A stretch of 64,000 nt of DNA from Bin87 sp963666415 (GCA_963666415.2 CAXXPD010000003.1:3844001-3908000), one strand, 5' to 3'; shown: positions 38,443-49,195, numbered from the stretch's first letter. Notes: generated by a model not told the origin, from the sequence alone. Numbers and translations are program-made.

Positions 38443-39998
38443 TTAGAGGCAGTCAACCACCTGTTTCCCATCCTTCAAAACCGTTTCGACTTCCAATATC
38501 TGGTCGGTTTCAGAATACTTGAGGATATCCTCCAAAAGTTGCGTGCCTTTGGAAATTTGGTCGGTGGCACCCAAAGCTTTATACAGTGTTTGTACGATGT
38601 TCAAGCTTTTTTGCACCGCTGCATCATCCAGGTTGTCTGGGTCGAATTTTGCGATATCTGATGCTTGGGGGCGCTGCTCGGCCGTCCCTGCAACCGCATG
38701 CATGCCAACGTAAAAGCGAAGGTTGCTCCTGGCTTTTCTGGGGACGTTCAAGTCGTTTGATTTCATCGCTCGTTCAACTTTCCGCATAGCCTGCACGCAT
38801 ACATAGTACACATGTACTGGATATTTTGGATTGAACATTTTTCATAGTCATCGTCCGTTTTGAGCAGCGAAGAAGGTCGCCCTCGGGCAGTGTCAGGGCG
38901 ACGAAGTAGTATTGCCATCACAGCCTGAGCTAGGTATGGGATGTCTATGATCACGTCCCGCGGTTCGCCGGAGTTCTTGTAAAAATCCTTTCGCCGGTCA
39001 TAGAACAACCCGCGTGATTTCAGGTAGTCCTCGATATCCCGTTGTATTTTGTCAGTAGCCCGCAATGAAGCGCGCTGAACCGACGTTTGGCTATTGGTGG
39101 CCTTGATGATACGATCACGGCTCTCTTCATCATCGGGGACCATTACGCGGATCAAGATATTTCTTTGGCGATCTGGATTTTCGGTACTTTGGAAATACTT
39201 GAAGATTTCCCGCGATGTTTGGAGGCCGTTCACGATTTGGGGATCTTCGATAGTCAACGTTTTCCCGCCACTCATGGTGGCTTCAGAAGCGACAATAGAC
39301 ACGCCGTTGTTCAACCACCAAAAATCTTCGCTTAATGGCGTTACCAACGTACCCTGGATTTCTGCATTGACTTCCGTTGCTCCCTGATAGTCACGGACAT
39401 TCGCTTCAAACATGTGGTTGCGAAACTCACCTTGCTCGTCTGTGATGAATCTGTAGAACGCGTGCAAGTTGGCCAAACAAACGAAACCACTTTTCTCTGA
39501 CACAGCGATAGGATTTTCGGCCAATGGCAACAGATAGTTCCGAGGTGGGTTGCGGTGGTACAGATCAACTAAGTGAGTGGCACCCAAGGCCTTGAAGGCG
39601 AAGACGCACGACGAAAATTTCGCCTTCACGGATTGTTCCAGCAACGTAACTTTACGTTTGACTGTCTGGCCTGGTTCGTCCCCTTTGCATGCATAAACGA
39701 AGGTCACCCTGAGAGCAGGGGCTTTGCTTACAAGCTGCTTGAACACGGTGTGGAAGCGCGTCATTAGTTCCGCAACCTGCTCGTTATATACATCGGAGAG
39801 CTCCGAAGGTTTGCTGTCCAGATTGAGGAGGTCACCGCTGACGCTGATAAAGCGTTCTATTGGGGTTTCTTGAAACCCATTGTGTGTTTTCGCCTGAACC
39901 ACGATAAGTTCGACAGCGATGTTTCGTTTGAGTCCGGGAAAATCCCACTCTTCTTGGATCAGTTGGCCGTTTACCAACAAGTATAAGCCCGAATCCAC
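38443..39998 (-). pseudogene. AIPR-family abortive-infection protein, truncated and frameshifted
   Basis: Homology to AIPR proteins (PF10592) begins at about 39998 with DSGLYLLVNGQLIQEEWDF. The hallmark EDFWWLNNGVSIVAS and DPQIVNGLQTSREIF follow. Near 38833 an A5 run (DYEK/MFNPKYPVHVYY) needs a -1 shift to reach the last 131 codons (to 38443). The N-terminal about 70-80 residues of the family are missing because the IS1380-type element ends at 39986. The frame open to 40199 is element sequence. The gene is probably inactive. Confidence 0.8.
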
Positions 39999-41720
39999 CG
40001 AAGCGATGGGCCGTGGCGTTGACACCAGGGATGATGGGCAAGGGAAGGCGAACGGGGCAAGCCCGATTCCAATAGATGGGGATGAGGGCGGCGTGAGATA
40101 GCCACACAGACACGATGATGGCGGCCCGCGGTGGCGATGCTGGGCGAAATTGTCAGGGTAGTGTGCAGCAAGAGACGCTCGGGGACCAGCCTGGCGCAAG
40201 TCTGCGAGGCGGTCGGGTAGTCTGGTGAGTGGGTCAGATCTCCGTCGGCGTTGACACCAGCGGTGCCGTCAGGCGGGGAGTGGAATTGCTCGCAATCGAG
40301 CCAAGGCGCGACTGAACTGGTTTTTCCAGGGCCAGCGCTGGGGCAGATGCAAAGTGAGGCGGCGCGCCGAGCGGGTGAGCCGTCCGGCGAGGGAGAAGAA
40401 GCGTCGTCGGAGGGTCTTGGTGGTTACCAGTTGCTCACCCAGACCGATGCGCGCGGTCCAGCGGGCCAGGTTATGCGCCATCACCTGCACCGCCAGCCAG
40501 GCGCCGTTGGCGGCGAAGCGGCCTGAGGGGAGATGGTTGAGCCCGACGCCGTACTTGAGGTCTCGGATGGCGTTCTCGATCTCGGCGTGGCGCCGATGGT
40601 CGGCCTCCAGTTCCAGGGTGTCCCCGTCTCGGTCGGTGATGAAGCCGTGATAGCGGTAGCTGGCGAAGAGGGCCAGCTGGGAGCCGGGCGTGGGCTGCAC
40701 CCGCCGGACGATGAGCCGCACCGGTGCGGCGTCGGGCTCATCCTGGAAGGGGACGTAGGTGGTCTCCGCCACGTCGGCGGCGCCGTCCATCCAGTAGGGA
40801 ATCGGCGTCCAGTCAATCTCGGGTATGGCCTCGATGATATTCCGCAGGCGGGCTTGCTGGCGGACGGTGATGGAGTAGCGCACATCCATCTTGCGGCAGA
40901 CGGCGACGATGGCGTGGGTGTAGAAGCCGCTGTCAGCCCGCACAGTGAGTTGTCCCCTGGCCCCGCCGTAGCGTACCCGCCCCACCGTCTCGCGTAGAAA
41001 GTGGGCGGCGCCCCGAACGGTGTTGGCGCGGCCCTTGCGCAGCCGAGCCATCAGCACGTCGCCGGTGCCGGCGGCCACGGCCAGCAGCGGGTGATAGCCT
41101 CGCTGGCCGGTGTAGCCGTGGTCGCGCGCCCCCTCCTTGGCCAGACCGTATGTCTCGCAGATGGTGGAGTCCAGGTCGATGGTCAACGGCCCGTCGCCGG
41201 GTCCGGCCCCAGCCGACCAGGCCCGGGCCAGCAGCTCCCGGCTGACCCGATCCAGTTGGCGGACGTGGCCCCCACCGGAAACTGCGCAGGAAGGTCCCCA
41301 GGGTGGATGGCGCCTTGACTACGCAGCCGATGGCGCTAGCCGTCCCGCCGGTGCGCAGCACGTCGGCGTCGTCAATGCAGTCTCCTCCGGCCAGAGCAGA
41401 CGCCACCAGCGTCATCACCTTGTCGCCGGTGTTGGCTCGGCCTGGGGCGCGACCCAGGTCCAGGTGCCGGTCAACCAGTTCGGGCCGGCCCAGATGCCGG
41501 CCCAGCGTGGCTGGCAGGATCAGCCCAGCATTGGCCACCAGGCGGTGGTCGTCAAAGGCGATTTGGATGCGGTCGGGGTGGTCATCTGCTAGCATCTTTT
41601 GGGTGCTCCTGGCCTGGGGACGGTTTCCTGTTTCAAAAGCCATTATCCCAGATGCACAGGAGCACTTTCTTACCCCTTCAGCACACCGCGACACTCATCT
41701 TTTCGGTGGATTGGGGTTTA
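39986..41720 (-). mobile_element. IS1380-family element
   Basis: About 1.73 kb with ends AGCCCGAATCCACCGAA (39986) and, read inward from the right, AACCCCAATCCACCGAAA (near 41719). The transposase lies on the minus strand. No target duplication is recognised: the left flank is the AIPR gene, and the right flank does not continue it. The left 430 bp are also found as a remnant at 48008-48416. Confidence 0.8.
40269..41694 (-). pseudogene. IS1380 transposase with frameshift
   Basis: N-terminal frame (41694 down to about 41270: IQIAFDDHRLVANAGLILPA) and C-terminal frame (about 41268 to 40269: LTIDLDSTICETYGLAKEGA, LTVRADSGFYTHAIVAV, ADHRRHAEIENAIRDLKYG) are offset at a run of five C/G at 41269-41273. 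One extra G in the run would explain it. The catalytic residues D, D and E are all present in the second frame. Inactive unless slippage occurs. Confidence 0.85.
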
Positions 41721-41939
41721 GCCATAGGGGGATTGCTTACCGGTTGGTCAAACGGCAGACGCCATGATGTTCCCGGTGAGCAGGGTCCCGGAGGGTCGCG
41801 CAACGGGAACTGGTGGCATGCAGCTGGCCACCGCGTCAGCCAGGGCACGCGTCGGCCATGGCAAATGAAACACGCCTTGGGACGTGGACGATCGGAGATC
41901 CCCTGCACCAGGGGGTTTCAGTAAAAGAGGAGGGGAACA
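41720..41939. other. Intergenic, upstream of fibronectin-III gene
   Basis: No gene. A purine-rich AGAGGAGGGG (41927-41936) 3-4 nt before the ATG at 41940 is a likely ribosome binding site. Confidence 0.4.
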
Positions 41940-42357
41940 ATGCCAATGAACGCCGCCGCTCGACGCGACCCGTCCGCTGGTGGATGGGTCAGATTGTCCA
42001 TTTTGATTGCGGCATTGTTGCTGGTGGCCGGCCTCGTGCTCAGCGTCTCCGGACTGGCCGGAACCGCCCAGGGACAGGCGGGAAGCGGCGCAATCCCATC
42101 CCTGACTCTGGACAGCAACGAGCCGGGACAACTGGTCATCACCTGGCAAGCCCCCGACCCGGCGCCCACCGACTACCGGATCATCTGGGCCCACACGAGC
42201 CTGGACTATCTGTCTTACAAAGATTCCAACGAAGCAGAAAGAGGTAACGTCTATCCAGCCGGCGGCGTGACCACGCTCACGCTCAATAACCTGACGCCGG
42301 GCGATGACTACAAGGTCCAAATCCGAGCCCGCTACTACAACGCGGACCGCTCGGTAC
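41940..42357 (+). pseudogene. Secreted fibronectin-III repeat protein, N-terminal piece
   Basis: 139 codons: signal peptide (LSILIAALLLVAGLVLSVSG, cleavage probably near AQGQA), then the first FN3 domain (SLTLDSNEPGQLVITWQAPD ... YKVQIRARYYNAD). It is interrupted after DRSV (42357) by the IS701-like element, whose stop follows 8 codons later. The rest of the gene lies at 43905-45695 in the same frame. Confidence 0.88.
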
Positions 42358-43903
42358 CTCGACTTTGTACAAAAGCTAGATGAATTATAAGAACAGGGTA
42401 AGCTCGACCAAATCATCAAAAGAGGTCGAGTATGCCTACCCTGCCCGCAGTCATAGTAACCCTGCTGCTGCCCTTTGAGCACCTGTTTGACCCCAGGACC
42501 TGGCGCAAAGCCCAACTCCTGGCCATGGGAGCGATCCTGTCTCCCGGCAAACGCACCGTGTCCTCCGCCCTCAACATCCTGGGGATTGGGCAGCACGGCG
42601 ACTTCGCCATCTATCACCACGTGCTCAACCGTGCCCGATGGTCGCCGCTGCAACTGAGCCGGGTGCTGTTGCTGCTGGTGGCCGGGCGCCTTGGTTCATC
42701 CACCGAGCCGTTGGTGTTCGGCATTGACGAGACGGTGGAACGACGCTGGGGCCGGAAGATTGCGGCCAAGGGACGGTATCGGGATCCGGTGCGGTCCAAG
42801 GACGACCAGGTGGTGATGACCCCCGGATTGCAATGGGTGAGCCTGATGTTGCTGACGCGTATCGGGTGGGCGGGTCGACACTGGGCGCTACCGTTTTTGA
42901 CCGCGCTGGTGGTGTCGGCCCGCTATGACCGGCGCAAAGGCCGCCGGCACCAGACGTTCACCGACTACGCCCAGCAGATGCTGGTCTGCCTGCGCCGGTG
43001 GCTGCCGGACCGGGACCTGGTGGTGGTGGCCGATGGCGGCTACGCCAAGCGCGAGTTCCTGCGGCATTGCCAGAGTATGTCAAAGCCGATTGTCGTCGTC
43101 ACCAAACTGCGCAAGGACGCGTCCCGGTACCAGCCCGCGCCACCGCGGCGGCCCGGCCAGATCGGGCGGCCCCGGGTGGTCGGCGCGCGATTGCCCAGTC
43201 CCACGGCGGTGCTGGACGATCCCGCTACACAATGGATTCCCTACCGTGCCACCGGTTCCGACGGCAGTACCGCCAGGGTCGAGCTCGCTTCGGGCGTGGC
43301 GCTGTGGTACCACGGCGGGCCGCCGCGCCTTCCCATACGTTGGGTCGTCATCAGATACCTGGAGGAGCGCCGCGGGCCCTATGCTTTGCTATGCACCGAC
43401 ACCGAGGCGGAACCCCTGCGGATACTGCAGTGGTATCTGCTGCGCTGGCAGGTCGAGGTGACCTTTGAGGAGCTGCGGGCTCACCTGGGCGTGGAAACCC
43501 AGCGCCAGTGGTCGGAACGAGCCATCGCCCGAACCACCCCCGCGCTCTTTGGCCTGTTCAGCGTGGTGACGCTGGCGGCGGATATCCTGATCGAACAGCG
43601 TGGCGGCATGGCGCCGCGCACCGCGGCGTGGTATGACAAAACCAGCCCTTCCTTCGCCGACGCCATCGCCCTGGTCAGACGACACCTCTGGGTGCAGCAG
43701 GGAACTTTTATGCCGTCCGAGCGCGAGCACGAATCGATAAAAGTCCCGCGCCTCTTGTACCACAGGATGCTCGACACGCTAGCCTATGCCGCTTGATTGT
43801 ACAAAGCCGAGGGTTCAACCCCGACAGTTGAAAACCCCCAGCCGCAATTTACGCTCAACTCACCGACGTCCTCGCCTGCACCACCCAAATGTACAAAGTC
43901 CAG
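42358..43903 (+). mobile_element. IS701-like element, copy 2, with 92-bp extension
   Basis: The canonical element spans 42358 (CTCGACTTTGTACAA) to 43811 (TTGTACAAAGCCGAG). The direct repeat CTCGGTAC that marks the target lies at 42350-42357 and 43904-43911, 92 bp beyond the canonical right end. That outer edge reads TGTACAAAGTCCAG (43890-43903), resembling the element terminus. The whole inserted length (1546 bp plus the 8-bp repeat) is a multiple of three, so the host frame resumes on the far side. Confidence 0.82.
42432..43796 (+). CDS. IS701-like DDE transposase (copy 2)
   Basis: 454 aa, full-length and identical to copy 1 apart from four residues seen by eye (for example FEELRAH for FAELRAH). 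Same DDE motifs. The near-identity indicates recent movement within this genome. Confidence 0.87.
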   Translation: MPTLPAVIVTLLLPFEHLFDPRTWRKAQLLAMGAILSPGKRTVSSALNILGIGQHGDFAIYHHVLNRARWSPLQLSRVLLLLVAGRLGSSTEPLVFGIDETVERRWGRKIAAKGRYRDPVRSKDDQVVMTPGLQWVSLMLLTRIGWAGRHWALPFLTALVVSARYDRRKGRRHQTFTDYAQQMLVCLRRWLPDRDLVVVADGGYAKREFLRHCQSMSKPIVVVTKLRKDASRYQPAPPRRPGQIGRPRVVGARLPSPTAVLDDPATQWIPYRATGSDGSTARVELASGVALWYHGGPPRLPIRWVVIRYLEERRGPYALLCTDTEAEPLRILQWYLLRWQVEVTFEELRAHLGVETQRQWSERAIARTTPALFGLFSVVTLAADILIEQRGGMAPRTAAWYDKTSPSFADAIALVRRHLWVQQGTFMPSEREHESIKVPRLLYHRMLDTLAYAA

Positions 43904-43904
43904 C

Positions 43905-45695
43905 TCGGTACACGAGCGGAGCGGGCCATGGACGGCCACCGCCACCAAGCGGGTGAAGAACCACCCACCGGCGGAGCCCACCGGGCTCACGGCGGCCTGG
44001 GTCGGCCACGACCGCCTGACCCTGACCTGGGAGGACCCCCAGGACGCGAACATCACCGGTTACCGAGTCATGCGGGGACCCGACGCCGGCAGTCTGTCCA
44101 CCATCGAGGCGGACACGGGAAGCGCCAGCACGGAGTATACGGATGCCACCGTGGCGGCGGAGACCACCTACTTCTACGCGGTCCTGGCCCTGAGCTCAGA
44201 CGGCGACGGCCCACAGTCCAGCGCCATCAGCGCGACCACGCCGGCAGCGCCCCCACCGGCGGATCCCCCACCGGCGGAGCCCACCGGGCTCACGGCGGCC
44301 CGGGTCGGCCACGACAGCCTGACCCTGACCTGGGAGGACCCTCAGGACGCGAGGATAATCGGGTACCGCGTCATGCGAGGACCCGACGCCGACAGCCTGT
44401 CCACCATCGAGACGGACACGGGAAGCGCCAGCACGGAGTACACGGATGCCACCGTGGCGCCAGAGACCACCTACTTCTACGCGGTCCTGGCCCTGAGCGC
44501 GGACGGCTACGGGGCACAGTCCAGCGCCATCAGCGTGACCACGCCGGCAGCGCCCGCCACGCCGCCGCCAGCCATCTCCATGGTAGTGCCGAGCGACGCG
44601 CTCACTGATCGTATGACTCAGTTGGAAGTGAACCTCACCAACCTGCCGGCCGGCCGCTACAACGTGAGGGTTACCGTCACGACTGACGCCGCTGACTCCG
44701 CCGCCGAGGTGGCAGCGCACGACGCGGTTCTCGTCGTATCCGAACCCCCCCAGTCTTCGCAGCAGCAGGCAACTGAAAGCGACACCGTGCTGCCGATTAA
44801 CCAGTTGGGCTACGTCTCGGTCTCTCCGGGCACACCGACCGTCACCCAGGAGGGCGCCGAGGTTTTGATCAGCTGGACCCCCGGGGTCGGAAACGTGCGG
44901 AACTACCAGGTGGAACGCTTTGCAACCCCTTGCCCAAGGATCTGCAGAAGCATGATACACACCGACGGCGCCGTCACCTCCTACCGGGACGTCAGCGTTG
45001 CTCCGGGAAGAACCCACGTTTATCGGGTGCGAGCCATGTACGCCAACACCCGGAGCTTATTTTCCGCCGGCGCCTCCATCACGACCGCCGCAGTCGTTGA
45101 GGGTGTCCCAAAGCCGCCCAGCGGGTTGACCGCCCGGTACGACGCATACACAGCCGCAATCGTCCTCAGCTGGACGGCTCCAGACCCCGCTTCCGACGTG
45201 CGCAACTATCGGCTCCTCCGCTGCAGCTGGACCTCCCTGCAGGACAAATCCTGCGGACAATTTCTCACCGGCTCCACGGACACTGCCTATAGCGACACCA
45301 ACGTGGAGCCCGGCCACTCCTACAGCTACAACAATCTCCGGGCCGTAGGCGACGGCGGCGACAGTTACCCAACCGGTTGGGTTCAAATTTCCGTGCCGGC
45401 CGCCGGCACGCTGACCGCTCCCACCGGCCTCACGGCTGTTCACGACGAAACCGCTGGAACCGTGGCCCTGAGCTGGACCGCTCCCGACCCATCCACCGGC
45501 CTCGTCAATTACCGGGTGTTGCGTTGCGAGGACTGGCGAGTCTATGTGGACTATTGCACCGGTATATTGACTGGCTCGACCGCGACAACGTACACCGACA
45601 CTGCCGTGTCCGGGACCCGATCGTACGGGGTGAAGGCGGTCAACGCTGTTGGAGACAGCTATAGCTCTGCCATGGTGTACCTGAGGATTGAGTAG
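43905..45695 (+). pseudogene. Secreted fibronectin-III repeat protein, main piece
   Basis: 596 codons continuing the gene from 41940 (junction DRSV-HERSGPWTATATKRV). Two very similar FN3 repeats follow (about 43970-44240 and 44275-44550: PTGLTAAWVGHDRLTLTWED and a near-copy), then a Pro-rich and a beta-sandwich region (MVVPSDALTDRMTQLEVNLT), then three more FN3 units (ISWTPGVGNVRNYQVERF, SGLTARYDAYTAAIVLSWTA, TGLTAVHDETAGTVALSWTA). No anchor or enzyme domain is seen; an extracellular binding or adhesion role is inferred. Without the signal peptide this piece should not be exported. Confidence 0.85.
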
Positions 45696-46193
45696 CAAAT
45701 TGCGGCGACCACTGGAGGCATAGCCGAGGCGCGGTTCATGGGTTTTTCCGTACCGCACAGGCGCGGAGTCTGCCGCCCCGATCTCACAGCGAGAATTTCA
45801 TTGGCGGCGCGGCGACGGCAGGCTGTTCAGCCTATTATGGAGTGCCGACCAGCGCGAGCTTTTCGCGCGCTCCAGCTAAATAACCTTAGTCCGACTCCGC
45901 CATCGTGCCCCGCAGCCCGTCGAAGTTCACCGGCTTCCCCACGAAGCCAGGCGCACCCCGGTCCATCGCCGACGCCTGGTTCCCTGCGTCCCCGTACGCC
46001 GACACCACCGGCGGCGGGCAAACCCGGCCACATTTCGCCCAAACGCTTCCCACGCCGGGCCGGGGAGCCTCGCCAGACTTGATCTCCTCTGACCGATCTC
46101 TATTTGCCGACCATGCCGGACGGTAACCCACTTTACGAGGTACAAGCTACATGACCGGTATTGCGAATCCCCGACAATGGCGCCTGATGACTA
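45696..46193. other. Non-coding stretch with a receiver-domain remnant
   Basis: No intact gene. It contains a hairpin AGCGCG / CGCGCT (45851-45856 and 45866-45871) just downstream, on the minus strand, of the response-regulator remnant listed next; this may be that gene's old terminator. Confidence 0.45.
45892..46014 (-). pseudogene. Response-regulator receiver domain, C-terminal fragment
   Basis: About 40 codons reading VVSAYGDAGNQASAMDRGAP then GFVGKPVNFDGLRGTMAESD and a stop. The spacing of VSAYGD, the RGA and the conserved Lys-Pro (KPV) is that of the last third of CheY-like receivers. The phospho-acceptor part is absent. A short remnant only. Confidence 0.55.
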
Positions 46194-47000
46194 GGTTCTG
46201 TTGACATTTCACCGCAACCAGATGAGAGCGGCGGTGAAGTGCAGGAAGCCCAGGTATCTGGTGTCCAGCTTCTCAAACCGGGAGAAGATCCGGCGATAGT
46301 GCTTGATCTTGTTGATGAAGCATTCGACCAGATGACGCTCCCGGTACAAATGCCGGTCATAGTCGGCGGGTGCCTTGCGGTTCGAGCGGGGCGGAATGAC
46401 CGGCATCATACCCAGTTCCAGGATGTGTCGGCGAAACTCCTGGGCATCGTACCCTTTGTCGGCCAGTACGTGCTCGCCAGCATAACCGGCGATCAATTCC
46501 TCCGCCTGGGTGATGTCGTGCTGTTGCCCGCCGGTCAGTATGAATCGCAAGGGGTTGCCCAAGCCGTCCACGCTCACGTGAATCTTGGTGCTGAACCCGC
46601 CGCGGCTCCGGCCCAGGGCCTGGGCCGCCGGGCCACCCTTTTTGGGGGAGCTCCCGCCGCGCAAGGGTGCGCCCGGACCACCGTGCTGTCGATGATCAGG
46701 TATTCCAGATCCGCGTCGTCGCAGCAATGTTGATGCATTTGTGCCCAGACGCCTTGGTCAGTCCAACGGGCGAATCGTTTGTAGACGCTGTTCCAGTTCC
46801 CGTATTCGGCTGGCAGCAGTCGCCATTGGGCCCCAGAGCGGTTAATCCATAAGACGGCCTCGACAAAACGCCGGCAATCCGCTTCCTGGCCAACGTACAG
46901 GCCGGTGCAGCCACGCAAGAAATCGAGAATCCTAGCCCACTGTTCTGGTGATAATCTGATGTTTGACATACGGCCATTATAATGAAATGTCAACACGCCC
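46194..47000 (-). mobile_element. IS5-family element (IS427-like)
   Basis: 807 bp with ends GGTTCTGTTGACATTTC (46194) and, read inward from 47000, GGGCGTGTTGACATTTC, flanked by TA at 46192-46193 and 47001-47002. Two overlapping transposase frames lie on the minus strand. Confidence 0.88.
46209..46996 (-). CDS. IS5 transposase, two frames joined by -1 shift
   Basis: Frame 1 (46996-46574, MSNIRLSPEQWARILDFLRG) and frame 2 (entered near 46643, to 46209: SRGGFSTKIHVSVDGLGNPL, VLADKGYDAQEF, RHLVECFINKIKHYRRIFSR) overlap. The join lies at CCCCCAAAAAGGG (minus strand, 46636-46648), where tandem slippage of CCA AAA by -1 gives SPKKGG. Two-frame organisation is normal for the IS427 group, so this copy may be active. 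Catalytic D, D and E are present in IIDSTVVRAH, LADKGYD and the ECFINKIK region. Confidence 0.85.
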
Positions 47001-47073
47001 TAACCTCTACGAGGAAATCTATGTCAAACGCCTTGTTAACAGGGCAAGCGCGGGTGGTGCGGGAGGCAATTTA

Positions 47074-48009
47074 ATGACCCAAGAGCTCAACATCGAGTTG
47101 GTGACCGACGATAACGGATTCGTTGGCCGGGAATGTCCCAACGAGGCGTGCGGTAGATACTTCAAAATCAAGCCAGGAACGGGTATCAGCACGCCGTCAA
47201 TCAAGTGCCCATATTGCCGTCGCGAGTCTGATTCAGGGTCGTTCCTAACAGCCGACCAAAAGGAATATGTCCTTTCGGTGGTGGCCAGGGAAATCGTCGA
47301 ACCGGCCGTGAAGCGATTCGCACGGGACATAGAAGCATTGAACCGCAATCAACCCAAGGGCATGATCAGACTAGAATCTTCGGTGCGATGCGAACTGATA
47401 CCCATGCATGAATATATGGAGCGGGAGCTCGAGACATCCGTCACTTGCGACAAATGCTTCCTGCAGTTCGTGGTCTACGGCGTCTTTGCCTCTTGTCCTT
47501 GTTGCGCGCAGTCAAACGCCTTCTGGGTACTGATGTCGTCTCTAGAAACCTGTAGGAAGAAATTGCGTCTAGCCAATCGCGCCGATTTCGATGAAGACCT
47601 AAGGCGAGATTTTCCGAAAGATGCACTGATTGGGGCGGTCGCTGCTTTTGACGCTTTCGGCAAGGCATTGATGGAGGAGCCGAATTGGACTGGATCGCGT
47701 GAACGACCGAATCTCTTTCAAGACATCGAAAGTTTCGATAAGCAGTTGCAATCTACGGGCAAGCCCGGATGCCAGCAACTCATCGGAGAAGAGGATTGGG
47801 TCCGATTAAAGTGGCTCTTTCAAGCGCGCCACGTTTATGACCACCGTCATGGTGTGGTGGATGAACGATTCATTCAGCGCATCCCATATCAAGCCCATTT
47901 ATTGGGGCGTGTATTGCCTCTCGATATTGGGGAGCTCGACGAAACGATTCGTGCCCTGGAAGTCCTGGCACAGGAGATCGTCGCGCAACTGTCAGGCGTT
48001 GAGCCTTAG
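47074..48009 (+). CDS. Unknown protein with two zinc-ribbon-like pairs
   Basis: 311 aa from ATG 47074 (MTQELNIELVTDDNGFVG). Cysteine pairs CPNEACGRYF ... CPYCRRES (residues about 18-50) and CDKCFLQF ... CPCC (about 130-150) suggest metal-bound ribbons; the C-terminal half is helical (DALIGAVAAFDAFGKALMEE, WLFQARHVYDHRHGVVDERF), reminiscent of HEPN-like helical proteins, though no RxxxxH is clear. I do not recognise the family. The frame opens at 46963 inside the IS5 element, but that part is not native. The stop codon is formed at the edge of the IS1380 remnant, so the C-terminus may be clipped. Confidence 0.65.
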   Translation: MTQELNIELVTDDNGFVGRECPNEACGRYFKIKPGTGISTPSIKCPYCRRESDSGSFLTADQKEYVLSVVAREIVEPAVKRFARDIEALNRNQPKGMIRLESSVRCELIPMHEYMERELETSVTCDKCFLQFVVYGVFASCPCCAQSNAFWVLMSSLETCRKKLRLANRADFDEDLRRDFPKDALIGAVAAFDAFGKALMEEPNWTGSRERPNLFQDIESFDKQLQSTGKPGCQQLIGEEDWVRLKWLFQARHVYDHRHGVVDERFIQRIPYQAHLLGRVLPLDIGELDETIRALEVLAQEIVAQLSGVEP

Positions 48010-48416
48010 CCCGAATCCACCGATAGACACGGATGGACGGCGTGAGGACAGAGGAAGGGGGGTGAGGGAGTTACAGGCGCGATGATCCGGGCTCGAATTC
48101 GGGTAGACGGGAGGTTGGCGGCGGTCTGCAGGCGCTTTGGGGGGCGCCGATGGCGGCCTACAGTGGCTGTGGTGAGCGAGACGGCGGGATAAGACACGGC
48201 GAGCGGCGCTCGCGGGCCGGGATGGCGCGAGTTGGCGGAGACGTTCAGTTGGCTGGATGGCGGGTCAGTGGCAGACGGGCGCCGTCAGGCCGGAAATGGC
48301 AGGGCTCGCAATCGAGCCAGGGCGTCACTGAACTCGGTTTCCCAGGGCCAGCGCTGGGGAAGATGCAAAGTGAGGCGGCGCGCCGAGCGGGTGAGCTGTC
48401 CGGCGAGGGAGAAGGT
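48008..48416. mobile_element. IS1380 remnant (left end only)
   Basis: Starts with AGCCCGAATCCACCGA, as at 39986. It includes the shared CTCGCAATCGAGCC ... CCAGGGCCAGCGCTGGG stretch encoding the transposase C-terminus (48300-48416, minus frame). It is cut off at about 48416 by the IS256-type remnant. Confidence 0.75.
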
Positions 48417-49195
48417 AGTGTCCCGTCAAGAGGTGTAAAAGCGCGTCATCCCTTTTGATGTTGATCAGGCCGCTGCGTCCAGCATGTTGGGCGCCGGCAG
48501 TGCCTCGTTGCTGACGGCGTTGAGGATGGTGAGGTAGCGGCGGGCTTCGGCCCACTCGTCGTGCTGTTCGGCCAGCACCGCGCCCACCAGGCGCCGTGCC
48601 GACAGCCCGTTGGGGAAGATGCCCACCACGTCCCCTTTCGGGGGCAGGCTCTGCGGCGACGGAACTCCCGGTTCAGCCGTTCCTGTGGGTTGTTGGACCA
48701 CAGCTTCTGCCAGTGGGCCACTGGGAAGGCCGTGAAGGCCAGGATGTCCGGCGCGGCATCCGCCAGCAGCTCGGCCACCTGGGGAAAGGGCTCCCGGAGT
48801 TGTTCCACCACCCGGTCCAATTGGCCGTGGACCTCGGCGGGAGACAGTTGCTGGTAGATGGTGGGTACCATGGTGGCCACGCCGGCCCTTCGACAAGCTC
48901 AGGAGGGCGCGCTTGGGGACTCGGGTGAGCAGGTTGGCCATGACGTGGGTGCGGGGCAGCGCTGCTAACCCATCCCGGCGAACACCGCGGCGATGGCATT
49001 CTTCAACCCCCCCTGCTTTCGCAGGGGCAGGCTCTGGTGAGCATCGGAGGTTACCAGTTCCACCCCGCTGAGCCCCCGAGCCGTCAACGAGCACAGGAAA
49101 GCCAGCCAAAGGAGGCTGGCCCAGAAAACTCTCCAGCACTTCTCCCCAATAAAAGCGCCCGGCCGGCATCGAGCCGGGAGAGTCGCCGTCGCCAG
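48417..49195 (-). pseudogene. IS256-family (mutator) transposase remnant
   Basis: Minus-strand pieces in several frames: VLVDGSGAQRGGTG and LAALPRTHVMANLLTRVPKR (near 48950-49100), IYQQLSPAEVHGQLDRVVEQ and SNNPQERLNREFRRR (near 48650-48860), and LVGAVLAEQHDEWAEARRYL (near 48520-48600). A short palindromic unit, CCCTTCGACAAGCTCAGGAG (48886-48905), is inserted and reads LSLSK in one frame. The element is decayed. Confidence 0.8.

Noticed and set aside
41652..41720. Continuation of the AIPR gene beyond the IS1380 element
   Set aside because: The reverse complement of 41720-41939 shows no AIPR N-terminal similarity, so the missing part is not simply on the far side.
45738..46082. 114-codon plus-strand frame after the fibronectin gene
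   Set aside because: Pro/Arg-rich composition without motif; overlaps the clearer receiver-domain remnant on the other strand.
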